From: Streptomyces klenkii | Lineage (GTDB): Bacteria > Actinomycetota > Actinomycetes > Streptomycetales > Streptomycetaceae | Assembly (NCBI RefSeq): GCF_003626645.1 | Contig: NZ_RBAM01000013.1 | Span: 62,001 to 126,000 of the forward strand | DNA: 64,000 nucleotides | Reading direction: 5' to 3' | Shown here: piece by piece, positions 42,034 to 49,800 of the stretch | How the letters are laid out: each line of letters starts with the position of its first letter | Position numbering within the stretch: the stretch's first letter is position 1 | Translations under genes and position numbers: made by a program | Notes under the pieces: model-generated | Told to the model about the DNA's origin: nothing | Databases searched by the model: none | What the model saw: the letters and a program-made list of their open reading frames with translations, nothing else

Positions 42034-42882
42034 TCAGCGGATCGGGCGGGCGATGCCGTCGTGCAGCGCGAGCATGCGCCGGGCCCGCAGGACGAAGGGC
42101 GGGGCGAGGACCCTGTCCTTGCTGACGGCGAAGCCGCGTTCGTCCGCTTCGTAGTCCTTGATCGTCTGCCGGTACTCGTCCAGCTCGGCCGGGGGGACGC
42201 TGAAGGTCTCGACGATCGTGTCGACCTGTTTGGGGTGGATGGCGGCCTTGCCGGTGAAGCCGCACTGCTTGGAGGCCTCGCACTGGGCGCGGACCAGGTC
42301 CATGTCCCACAGCTCGAAGGAGTTGGTGTCGATGACCGGCAGGCCGTAGCGGGAGGCTGCCACGCACATCCGGGACCGGGCGTGGGCGAGGTAGTTCTCG
42401 TCCTGGGCCCACATCTCGGCGACCAGGTCGGCCTGCCCGAAGCAGAGGCCCTCGCTGGCCGCGGCGATGTCGAAGGCATTCTCGACGGCGTCCAGCGTCT
42501 CGATGAAGCTGCAGATCTCGGGCGGGTCGTCCAGGCCGGCCAGCAGGGACCGGTAGATGGCGACGTCGCGGCCCGCGGCGACCTTCGGCACCAGCACCGT
42601 GTGCAGGGGCAGGCCGCCGATGCGCCCGCCGAGGGCGAGGATGGTCTGGATGTCGAGCAGGCCTTCCGGCGTCTCGATGCTGTTGATGCGCATGGAGACC
42701 CCGGTGAGCCCGGTCCCGGTCAGGTCGACGGTGCCGAGCTGCTCGCGGGCGGTGGGCTTGGCGTCCTTGGGGACGGAGTCCTCCAGGTCGAGAACGAGCG
42801 CGATGGATTCCCGCGGCACGTTCTTGAGCAGGGTGTCCACGCGTGACGCCGGGACGTAGAACAGGCACGGGTCGACCTTCAC
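42034..42882 (-). CDS. CitE/HpcH-HpaI family aldolase/lyase (malyl-CoA type)
   Basis: 282 residues. LVLDLEDSVP, VSMRINSIET, LPHLTVLVPKV-like strand (LHTVLVPKVAAG), FIETLDAVENAFDIAAAS (Glu metal ligand), FGQADLVAEM (Asp ligand) and GKAAIHPKQV are present. The family cleaves or forms beta-hydroxyacyl-CoA such as malyl-CoA or citramalyl-CoA; the ketomemicin aldolase belongs here. It could condense a keto acid with acetyl- or malonyl-CoA. GTG 42882 overlaps the previous stop (GTGA) and has GGGAGG 8 bases upstream. Confidence 0.9.
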   Translation of the reverse strand: MKVDPCLFYVPASRVDTLLKNVPRESIALVLDLEDSVPKDAKPTAREQLGTVDLTGTGLTGVSMRINSIETPEGLLDIQTILALGGRIGGLPLHTVLVPKVAAGRDVAIYRSLLAGLDDPPEICSFIETLDAVENAFDIAAASEGLCFGQADLVAEMWAQDENYLAHARSRMCVAASRYGLPVIDTNSFELWDMDLVRAQCEASKQCGFTGKAAIHPKQVDTIVETFSVPPAELDEYRQTIKDYEADERGFAVSKDRVLAPPFVLRARRMLALHDGIARPIR

Positions 42883-43832
42883 GAGCGGGCCTCCCGTCCG
42901 AAGAGCGCGTCCATCTTCTGGAGCGAGAACGTCTCGTAGCGGATGGGCTCGTACGTGGCGGGGCGCTCGCGGGTGAACTTCGGGAAGGCCTCGATGACGG
43001 CGTCGTCGTTGGCCAGCTTGAAGAAGACGATCGACTGGCGCGGGCGGTCCACGAGCCGCACCCGGTGCGGCGTCGAGACGTACTCGTCGTTGGACCAGCG
43101 GGCCATGAGGTCGCCGATGTTGACGATGAAGTGGTCGCGCTCGGGGACGTCCACGTCGAGCCAGGTGCCGGACAGGTCGCGCAGCTGGAGGCCGGGGCCG
43201 TCCTCGGTGAGCAGGGTGATGAGCGTGCCGTCGGTGTGCTCGCCCATGCCCTGGTCGTTGAGGAACTCCCGCTGCACGCCCGGGTAGTACTGCGAGCGCA
43301 GCGAGTCGTTGGAGCGGTCCGTGCGGGTGGCGAAGAAGTCGCGCGGCAGTTCCAGGGCGATGGTCAGCAGCTCGGTCACCCGCGAGGAGACCGTCTCGCA
43401 CGCGGCGAAGTAGGCCTTCAGGGCGGCGCGCAGCGCGCTTCCGTGCTCGTCGGCGGGGAAGGGCAGGTCCTCGGAGTCGTCGAGGACGAGGCGCCCGACG
43501 CTGAACTTCTCGACGTAGTCGGACGGCATGCCCTGCTTGCCGGTGTAGGCGTAGGCGTTCTCCGACAGCAGGGCGCTGTAGCCGTAGGGGCTGTAGTCGT
43601 TGTCGCCGCGGGCCGTGCTGGTGCGCATCGGCAGGGCGTCCTTGTCGGCGGCGGGCCGGCCGAAGAAGCCGAGGGACAGCTCGTAGGCGTCGTCGAAGAC
43701 CTTCCGGTCGATGCCGTGGCCGCGGACGATGAAGAAGCCGACCTCGGTGCAGGCCCGGGAGATCTCGTCGGCGACCTTCTCCTCGTTGCCGTGCAGGGCG
43801 TCTTCCAGGTTGATCACCGGTAGGACCGTCAT
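42879..43832 (-). CDS. Isopenicillin-N-synthase-like Fe(II)/2OG dioxygenase
   Basis: 317 residues. The N-terminal DIOX_N part (LPVINLEDALHG, CTEVGFFIVRGHGI) and the catalytic domain with GEHTDGTLITLL (HxD), VSTPHRVRL (His) and DRPRQSIVFF (Arg binding 2-oxoglutarate) are intact. It probably hydroxylates or desaturates an amino-acid or acid intermediate. GGAG precedes ATG 43832. It is separated from the MaoC gene by 26 bp that consist largely of a tandem repeat. Confidence 0.93.
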   Translation of the reverse strand: MTVLPVINLEDALHGNEEKVADEISRACTEVGFFIVRGHGIDRKVFDDAYELSLGFFGRPAADKDALPMRTSTARGDNDYSPYGYSALLSENAYAYTGKQGMPSDYVEKFSVGRLVLDDSEDLPFPADEHGSALRAALKAYFAACETVSSRVTELLTIALELPRDFFATRTDRSNDSLRSQYYPGVQREFLNDQGMGEHTDGTLITLLTEDGPGLQLRDLSGTWLDVDVPERDHFIVNIGDLMARWSNDEYVSTPHRVRLVDRPRQSIVFFKLANDDAVIEAFPKFTRERPATYEPIRYETFSLQKMDALFGREARS

Positions 43833-43842
43833 GGGCGTCTCC

Positions 43843-43900
43843 TGTCTCGGGACCGGTCTCAGGACCGGGGTGTCTCAGGACCGGGTGTCTCAGGGCCGGG
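43843..43900. repeat. Tandem ~15-bp repeats across the MaoC stop codon
   Basis: About four copies of GTCTCAGGACCGGG (first copy degenerate) run from just upstream of the dioxygenase gene into the MaoC 3' end, where they encode GPETPGPETP. The array crosses the stop codon, so unit gain or loss would change both the MaoC tail and the spacing to the next gene's ribosome site. Confidence 0.7.
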
Positions 43901-44422
43901 GTCGGTGGCCGGGGCGCCCGGCCGGCGCATGGCCGCCAGGACGGTGCGGTCGAACTCGATGACCTGGACCCCGTCCTGGTTGCGGCCCACGGTGTGGACG
44001 GTGACGATGCCCTCACCGGGGCGGGAGCCGGACGGCCGCTTGCCGGTGATCGTGGTCTCGGCGTAGAGCGTGTCCCCGACGAAGACGGGGGCGCTGAGCC
44101 TGACCTTGTCCCAGCCGAGGTTGGCGACGGCCCGCTGGCTGATGGTCTTGACCGTCATGCCGTTGACGATCCCGAACGTCACCAGGCTGGACACGAGCAG
44201 CTTCTTGAACTGCGTCCCCGAGGCGTAGACGTCGTCGATGTGGAGCGGGTGCAGGTTGAGGCAGAGCAGCGAGCTCCAGATGTTGTCCGTGGTGGTGATC
44301 GTGCGGCCGGGGCGGTGCTCGAAGACGTGGCCGACGACGTAGTCCTCGTAGGCCAGGCCCGCGTCCTCGCGGAACCGGCCGGGCTCCAGCTCGACGTAGG
44401 CCGGCAGGGCCGGTTCGCTCAT
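43859..44422 (-). CDS. MaoC-type (R)-hydratase/dehydratase
   Basis: 187 residues, a single hot-dog domain: YEDYVVGHVFEHRPGRTITTTDNIWSSLLCLNLHPLHIDD carries the catalytic Asp/His pair (DNxW...HPLHID), and VFVGDTLYAETTITGKRPS follows. Related mesaconyl-CoA hydratases act on C4 branched malyl-CoA compounds, matching the CitE-type gene downstream. In the proposed route it dehydrates the beta-hydroxyacyl-CoA. The C-terminal GPETPGPETPRS is encoded by tandem repeats. ATG 44422 overlaps the leuA-type stop and has GGAGG. Confidence 0.88.
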   Translation of the reverse strand: MSEPALPAYVELEPGRFREDAGLAYEDYVVGHVFEHRPGRTITTTDNIWSSLLCLNLHPLHIDDVYASGTQFKKLLVSSLVTFGIVNGMTVKTISQRAVANLGWDKVRLSAPVFVGDTLYAETTITGKRPSGSRPGEGIVTVHTVGRNQDGVQVIEFDRTVLAAMRRPGAPATDPGPETPGPETPRS

Positions 44423-46167
44423 CGGGTTCCCTCCTTGGGCCCGGCCGGCTGCGGCTCGGGCGCGCTGTCCTCGGGTCTGAGCCCGCTGCGGTGCAGGGCC
44501 GACAACACCGCGTTCACGGCCGCGGCCCGGGCCGATGCGCCCAGGCCCACGCCCCACACGGGCCGCTCCTCGACGAGGATCCGGGCGTAGCAGGCGTGCG
44601 CGGCGCCGGTCGCGGACCCGGCGCCGTCGTGCTCCAGCCGGTCCGTCCCGGCGCGCACGCCGCGCTCGCGGGCGGCGGCCAGCACCGCGTCCGCCGCGTC
44701 GCCGGGGTCGTCGCCGGTGACCGTGCCGGGCGCCGTGAAGCCGGCCCAGCCGCCCGGGTCGCAGTACTGGGCGCGGAAGGCGTCCCAGATCCGCTGCGGT
44801 TCCAGCTCCGCGCCGGTCGCGTTGGTGACCTGCTGGATCGCCGCGGCGAATTCGACGCGCAGTTCGACGGGCAGGTCGAGGCCCCAGCCGCTGCGCAGGA
44901 CGTACGCGATGCCGCCTTTGCCCGACTGGCTGTTGACGCGGATGATCGCCTCGTAGCTGCGGCCGATGTCCTGCGGGTCGATCGGCAAGTACGGCACGTC
45001 CCAGGGCAGTTCGGCGGGCGCCCGGCCGGCCGTCGCGGCCTGGTCGCGCAGGTGGGCCAGGCCCTTGGCGATGGCGTCCTGGTGGGTGCCGGAGAAGGCG
45101 GTGAAGACGAGGTCGCCGGCGTAGGGGTGGCGGGGCGGCACGCCCATCTCGGTGCACTCCTCGGCGGTCTGACGGACCGCCGGGAGGTCGGAGAGGTCGA
45201 GCTGCGGGTCGATGCCGCGGCTGAACAGGTTCAGCGCGAGGGTGACCAGGCAGACGTTGCCGGTGCGCTCGCCGTTGCCGAAGAGGGTGCCCTCGACGCG
45301 GTCGGCGCCGGCGGCCAGGGCGTACTCGGCGGCGGCCACCGCGGTGCCGCGGTCGTTGTGCGGGTGGACCGACAGGATGATGGAGTCGCGCCGGTCGAGG
45401 TGGCGGTCCATCCAGGCGATCTGGTCGGCGAAGACGTCCGGCGCGTGCATCTCGACGGTGCTCGGCAGGTTGAGGATCAGCGGCCGTTCCGGGGTCGCGT
45501 CGACGATCTCGGCCACGGTGTTCGCTATCTCCAGGGCGAAGCCGGGCTCGGTGACGTTGAACGTCTCGGGCGAGTACTCGAAGCGGATGTCGCCGCCGGC
45601 CCGGTCGGCCAGGCGCACCATGCGCTCCGCGCCGTCGCGGGCGAGCGCCATCACCTCGGAGGGCGTCATGCGGAAGACGATCTCGCGCCACAGGCACGCG
45701 GTGGCGTGGCAGAGGTGGACGACGGCGCGGTCCGCGCCGCGGATCGCCTCGAAGGTGCGGTCGATGGCGTCCGGGCGGGCGGAGGTGAAGACCGAGACGG
45801 TGACGTCGTCGGGGATGTGGCCGCCGGTGACGAGGTGGCGCACGAACGCGAACTCGGTCTCGGCGGCGGAGGGATAGCCGATCTCGATGTCCTTGAGACC
45901 CAGGCGGACGAGCAGGTCGAACATCGTCCGCTTGCGTTTGCCGTCCATCGGGTTGGCCAGGGCCTGGTTGCCGTCCCGCAGGTCCACCGAGCTCCACAAC
46001 GGCGCCCGGTCGAGCGGGCGGTCGAGCCACGGGCGCGGCGTGCCGGGCCCGGGCAGCTCCTGCGGAACGGCGCGCCGGTAGCGGTGGACCGGCATTCCGG
46101 AAGGCTGCTGGGCATTCCACCAGGGTTGGCCGGCCGGATGGCCGACGGCAGACGACGGCGTCCTCAT
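44419..46167 (-). CDS. leuA: 2-Isopropylmalate synthase paralogue (alkylmalate synthase) opening the cluster
   Basis: 582 residues. QQPSGMPVHRYRR and WSSVDLRDGNQALANPMDGKRKR open a DRE-TIM barrel of the long actinobacterial LeuA type; HPHNDRGTAVAAAEYAL and LFGNGERTGNVCL hold metal and catalytic residues. A shortened LeuA dimer domain (CYARILVEERPVWGVGLGASARAAAVNAVLSAL) closes it, so feedback control may be kept. It would condense a 2-keto acid with acetyl-CoA to an alkylmalate. ATG 46167 has GAGGGGGA upstream. A housekeeping leuA should exist elsewhere; position makes this copy pathway-specific. Leucine synthesis is the alternative. Confidence 0.88.
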   Translation of the reverse strand: MRTPSSAVGHPAGQPWWNAQQPSGMPVHRYRRAVPQELPGPGTPRPWLDRPLDRAPLWSSVDLRDGNQALANPMDGKRKRTMFDLLVRLGLKDIEIGYPSAAETEFAFVRHLVTGGHIPDDVTVSVFTSARPDAIDRTFEAIRGADRAVVHLCHATACLWREIVFRMTPSEVMALARDGAERMVRLADRAGGDIRFEYSPETFNVTEPGFALEIANTVAEIVDATPERPLILNLPSTVEMHAPDVFADQIAWMDRHLDRRDSIILSVHPHNDRGTAVAAAEYALAAGADRVEGTLFGNGERTGNVCLVTLALNLFSRGIDPQLDLSDLPAVRQTAEECTEMGVPPRHPYAGDLVFTAFSGTHQDAIAKGLAHLRDQAATAGRAPAELPWDVPYLPIDPQDIGRSYEAIIRVNSQSGKGGIAYVLRSGWGLDLPVELRVEFAAAIQQVTNATGAELEPQRIWDAFRAQYCDPGGWAGFTAPGTVTGDDPGDAADAVLAAARERGVRAGTDRLEHDGAGSATGAAHACYARILVEERPVWGVGLGASARAAAVNAVLSALHRSGLRPEDSAPEPQPAGPKEGTR

Positions 46168-46195
46168 AAATTCCCCCTCGGCATACCTGTGCGCG

Positions 46196-46209
46196 TTGTT
46201 CACGAACAA
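46196..46209. promoter_or_regulatory. 14-bp inverted repeat in the operon leader
   Basis: TTGTTC-AC-GAACAA lies ~30 bp upstream of the leuA-type start, inside the predicted ~210-nt leader. It could be an operator for a small dimeric repressor. No regulator gene is within the cluster. Confidence 0.45.
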
Positions 46210-46387
46210 TGAAGCCTCGGGATCCGGCTCCATCCGAGCAGGGGGAAATGCCGGGGACTTACGGACCACAGAACGGGCGGCCCGGACCGGACAGATGAAG
46301 AAATTCCCCCGTATAGCGACTGCGGCGAGGCCCGCACTCTGCGCGCTATTGCGCCGCGTTGGCGGTGAATTCCCTCGCTCCGCAGCG

Positions 46388-46416
46388 AACGTATCGACAG
46401 GGTTCAGCACTGTCAA
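46388..46416 (-). promoter_or_regulatory. Predicted promoter of the 13-gene biosynthetic operon
   Basis: On the minus strand a perfect TTGACA (46416-46411) and TACGTT (46393-46388) are 17 bp apart. Transcription would start near 46380, giving a ~210-nt leader before the leuA-type gene. This consensus-like element is rare in such GC-rich DNA and suggests housekeeping sigma factor use. Confidence 0.6.
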
Positions 46417-46751
46417 GGGATCAGCAGTCCGGCACTTATCCCTCCGGTACGGGGCGGAAATTTTCGCGATACGAAAGCGGAATCAATTCTTCAGAACATG
46501 TGATCCAGGCCACGTCGGCCCGTACAGTGTCACAAAAATCGGTGACCATAGCGGGACATTCAGCCTTATTCCACTTTCCCCGCATCTCAGCATACGGACG
46601 AGATCTTGTTCGCGTCCGCGGGGCCGCCCCTACCGTGAACCTGCCCGTGCAGGAGAGGGATTCCCTCAAAGACCACCGGTGGGGCGATGCCGGGGGAGGA
46701 CCGCCATGCCGAATAGCTGTGTTCCGCACCCGTTGCTACCGCGACTTCGAT
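46417..46751. other. AT-richer intergenic region upstream of the operon promoter
   Basis: 335 bp with no gene I can support. It separates the operon promoter from the 3' end of the PQQ-repeat gene. It includes a small TTTCG/CGAAA hairpin near 46459-46474. Local AT content is higher than in the flanking coding DNA, as expected of a regulatory region. Confidence 0.5.
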
Positions 46752-48311
46752 TCAGGAAGCGGGAAGGGCGATCAGGGACTTCTGCCGGGACTTGATATCG
46801 GTGCCCCGCTCTTCCGTCACATAGCCGGCCGAGAGGTAGAGCGTGCGGCCGTGCGTGACGGGATAGGGGTCGGAACCGATCCAGGCCTTGGTGGGCGTGG
46901 GGCGGTAGCGGCGCACGTCGGTGCGGGCGCCGGTCTCCGGGTCGAAGCGCACCAGGCCGGCCGCGTCGTGGATGTTTCCGGCGACGTACGCGAGGATCTC
47001 GTCCGTCTCCGAGGCCACCAGGTGGAACGTCCGGAGGTATCCGCCGGCCCGCTTCTCCCACAGGCGCTTTCCAGTCGTCAGGGACCAGGCCGCCATGCGG
47101 TTGTTGTCGTCGGAGTCGTCCTCCTCCTTGTCCAGCGTCATGACCAGCTTGTCGCCCTTGACCTGGACGTCGGAGGCAGGGGCGCTGCCGTCGTCCCCCG
47201 AGAGGTTGTAGCGGCGCCTGGGCTCGCCTTCGAGGCGGGTGCGGACGGACCCGTCGTCCCCGAGGACGGTCAGGCGCATGGCCTGGAAGGGCCGTTCGGG
47301 GTCGTCGACGACGACCGGCGAGGTGGCGAGAACCTGGGCGTCCGTGCCGTGCTCGCCCAGCCGGTGGCGCCACTTCTCGCGGCCCGTCGCGGGATCGACC
47401 ACCACGGCGTACGCGGCGGTGTCGGTGCTGCCGAGGAGGCAGCGCTGGATGCGGACGAGCTGCTTGCCGCCGGTGTAACTCTGGCCCCGGCAGGTGTCCT
47501 TGTCGCCGGCGCCCTCGTACAGGCCCTTGTCGCCGTCCTTCCACAACTGCTTGCCGTCGGTGACCCGGAACGCCGTGGTGAGGCGGCCATTGGCCGAAAC
47601 GACCACCACGTCACCACTGCGGGCGATCCGGGGCGTGCTGCCGGGCGCCCACTCATCGGGGTCGAGGGAGTGCTCCCACAGCGTCCTGCCGGACGTCAGG
47701 TCGACCGCGTAGAAGGTGTCGCACTGCTCCCCCGAACCGCGGGCGAGAACCGCGACGCCGCCCGACGAGTCGGTCGACGCCTGGCACATGACGCTGCCCG
47801 AGCCGGGCGTGGGCGCCTCCCACAACTTGCCGCCGCGCTTGGGGTCGAGGCCGACGATACGGTCCGGGAGCGCCTTGACCACGGCCTTGTCCGTGAACCA
47901 GAGGCCGCGGATCATCCTGGGGTGGCCGAGACCGGAACGGGTGTACGGCAGGCTCCACGACACGGTCCGGCTGCCGCCGGCGCGCACCGCCTTCTTGGTG
48001 GCCAGGAACATCCACACGCCCGCGCCCAGCGACGCGACCAGCAGCAGCGCGACCACCACCGCGAGGACGACGAGCCCCGTGCGCCGCGGGGATGCGGGGC
48101 GCGGCGGCACGGCCGGCGGTGCGCCCACCGGCAGCGGCGGTGGCGGCATCTGCGCCACCGGCGGCAGCGGCGGCGCGGACGGCACGGGTGGCGCGATCAC
48201 GTAATCGTCCGCGCCGGTGCTCGTACCCGGACCCGTACCCATACCCGTACCCGTGCTCGTACCGGTGCTCTTACCCGTGCTCGTGTCGTTCTGCTTCGGC
48301 GGCTCGCCCAT
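46752..48311 (-). CDS. Membrane-anchored PQQ-like beta-propeller protein
   Basis: 519 residues. A ~80-residue Thr/Gly- then Pro-rich cytoplasmic N-terminus precedes one helix (TGLVVLAVVVALLLVASLGAGVWMFLA) and an extracellular domain of PQQ-type blades: DRIVGLDPKRGGKLWEAPT, VDLTSGRTLWEHSL, VTDGKQLWKDG, VDPATGREKWRHRL, WSLTTGKRLWEKRA. Four conserved cysteines may form disulfides. Streptomyces proteins of this plan are thought to be surface scaffolds, some linked to kinases; no enzyme is implied. The N-terminal STGTSTGTGMGTGPGTST comes from simple GGGTAC-type DNA repeats (48217-48290). Confidence 0.85.
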   Translation of the reverse strand: MGEPPKQNDTSTGKSTGTSTGTGMGTGPGTSTGADDYVIAPPVPSAPPLPPVAQMPPPPLPVGAPPAVPPRPASPRRTGLVVLAVVVALLLVASLGAGVWMFLATKKAVRAGGSRTVSWSLPYTRSGLGHPRMIRGLWFTDKAVVKALPDRIVGLDPKRGGKLWEAPTPGSGSVMCQASTDSSGGVAVLARGSGEQCDTFYAVDLTSGRTLWEHSLDPDEWAPGSTPRIARSGDVVVVSANGRLTTAFRVTDGKQLWKDGDKGLYEGAGDKDTCRGQSYTGGKQLVRIQRCLLGSTDTAAYAVVVDPATGREKWRHRLGEHGTDAQVLATSPVVVDDPERPFQAMRLTVLGDDGSVRTRLEGEPRRRYNLSGDDGSAPASDVQVKGDKLVMTLDKEEDDSDDNNRMAAWSLTTGKRLWEKRAGGYLRTFHLVASETDEILAYVAGNIHDAAGLVRFDPETGARTDVRRYRPTPTKAWIGSDPYPVTHGRTLYLSAGYVTEERGTDIKSRQKSLIALPAS

Positions 48312-48433
48312 CCGGCTTCGGATCTCCTTTTCTCCGTCTTCTCCGTCAATAAAGGAACAGTCATACCAAGTCGGGTTTCCCGGCGGCCCGCCGGGCGGGG
48401 TGCGGGCGCCGGGTGCGGGGAAGCGCGGGCCGC

Positions 48434-49108
48434 CTACGACGCGTTCCTGCGCATCGGTGCGAGCAGCGTGAGGTGCGCGGCGGGCCGGGTCCCCGGGCGG
48501 CCGTCACGGCGGCCGTTGGTGGTGCGGTAGACGTCCACGGGCCCGGCGGGGCGCCAGTGCTGGCCGAGGCGCTTGGCGGTGTACATCGCCTCGTCCGCGC
48601 CCCGCAGCAGGTCCGGCAAGGCCGCACCGGGCCGGTGACTGGTGCGGCAGACACCGATCGAGGCGCGCGGGGAGAGCGTGACGCTGCCGGTCTCCAGGGG
48701 CGCCGAGAGACGCGCGGAGAGGCTGTACGTCAGCTCCGAGTCCAGGTCGGCGTCCGGGGCGAGGCGCACCACGGCGGTGAACTCGTCGCCGCCGAGCCGC
48801 GCCGCGAACCCGCCCCGCTCCCGGCACCAGGCGGACAGGCGCCGGCCGACGGCCGCGATGACCTCGTCGCCGACGGCGTGCCCGTGCGTGTCGTTGATCT
48901 GCTTGAAGCCGTTGAGGTCGAGCAGCAGCACGGCGGCGTGCGGCCGCTTCACGGCCCGCTGCGCGCGGTGGGTGAACTCCTCGCGGCACATGAGGCCGGT
49001 GAGCGGGTCGGTGCGGGCGGTGCGCAGGCGGCGGACGAGGACGAGGGCGTGGGCGGCCCATCCGAGCGTCGGGGCGGCTATCGGTAAGGCCTGGAGCAGG
49101 AGGTTCAT
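48434..49108 (-). CDS. GGDEF-domain protein, probable diguanylate cyclase
   Basis: 224 residues. A short hydrophobic N-terminus (LLLQALPIAAPTLGWAAHALVL) is followed by a complete GGDEF domain: RTDPLTGLMCREEF, LLLDLNGFKQINDTHGHAVGDEV, ARLGGDEFTAVV, ADEAMYTAKR. The active GGDEF loop suggests c-di-GMP synthesis, which controls development in Streptomyces. No sensor domain is seen. ATG 49108 is chosen; promoter space of 212 bp separates it from the divergent DUF779 gene. Confidence 0.9.
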   Translation of the reverse strand: MNLLLQALPIAAPTLGWAAHALVLVRRLRTARTDPLTGLMCREEFTHRAQRAVKRPHAAVLLLDLNGFKQINDTHGHAVGDEVIAAVGRRLSAWCRERGGFAARLGGDEFTAVVRLAPDADLDSELTYSLSARLSAPLETGSVTLSPRASIGVCRTSHRPGAALPDLLRGADEAMYTAKRLGQHWRPAGPVDVYRTTNGRRDGRPGTRPAAHLTLLAPMRRNAS

Positions 49109-49320
49109 CGGGCACCTTCCGGAACGTAGAGGTGGCCCGTCGCATCCCTCGCCGTGAACGCGGGCAACGCCGTCGCGGCGGGGCGCGAGCGGGCCGGTGG
49201 GTGGGTCCGGTCATGCTGGAGATCCCCCGTTTCCCCGGGTTCGCCTCTGGCGGGCGGCTGCCGTCACCGGCAGGCTGTGCAGTCCGCAGTTCGTGCCGTC
49301 CTACGGGAAGGAGATCCACC

Positions 49321-49800
49321 GTGAGCCCGCAGCCGATCCGCGTCTCACGCGTCGCCCTCACCCCCGGTGCCGCGCGCCTCCTGCGCCTCCTCCGCGAGCG
49401 CCACGGCCCCCTGATGTTCCATCAGTCCGGCGGCTGCTGCGACGGCAGTTCGCCGATGTGCTATCCCGCGGGCGAATTCCGTACGGGCGGCTCCGACGTG
49501 CTCCTCGCGGAGCTGGCGGTGGAGGGCGTGGCGGAGCCCGTCGGCTTCTGGATGTCCGCGGACCAGTTCGAGCGCTGGCGCCACACGCACCTCACCGTGG
49601 ACGTGGTGCCCGGCCGCGGCAGCGGCTTCTCCCTGGAGGCGCCGGAGGGCCTGCGCTTCCTGCTGCGGTCACGGCTGCTGACGGACGAGGAGGCGCGGCG
49701 CCTGGGCGAGGGCGCGGGCGCCCGCGGTCCGGCGCGTCAGGACGCCGCGTCCACCAGCGACAGCGTGTGCAGCCGCTCCGGCGGGCCCGGCCGCGCGTAG
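49321..49800 (+). CDS. DUF779 protein
   Basis: 159 residues. MFHQSGGCCDGSSPMCYPAGEF is the family hallmark (Cys-Cys and Cys pattern suited to metal or thiol chemistry), followed by LLAELAVEGVAEPVGFWMSADQFERWRHTHLTVDVVPGRGSGFSLEAPEG. DUF779 genes normally sit next to aldehyde dehydrogenases. Here the last ~40 residues (from EGAGARGPARQD) are an extension antisense to the 3' end of the EAL gene (64-bp overlap). AAGGAG lies 7 bases before GTG 49321. Confidence 0.87.
   Translation: MSPQPIRVSRVALTPGAARLLRLLRERHGPLMFHQSGGCCDGSSPMCYPAGEFRTGGSDVLLAELAVEGVAEPVGFWMSADQFERWRHTHLTVDVVPGRGSGFSLEAPEGLRFLLRSRLLTDEEARRLGEGAGARGPARQDAASTSDSVCSRSGGPGRA

Noticed and set aside
30904..46167. Beta-lactone (cystargolide/belactosin-type) cluster suggested by the LeuA-like gene
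   Set aside because: No AMP-ligase type beta-lactone-forming enzyme is present. The oxoamine synthase, CitE-type and MaoC genes fit ketomethylene chemistry better.
48217..48290. GGGTAC-type simple repeats considered as a regulatory array
   Set aside because: They lie inside the N-terminal coding region of the PQQ-repeat protein and encode its Thr/Gly-rich stretch.
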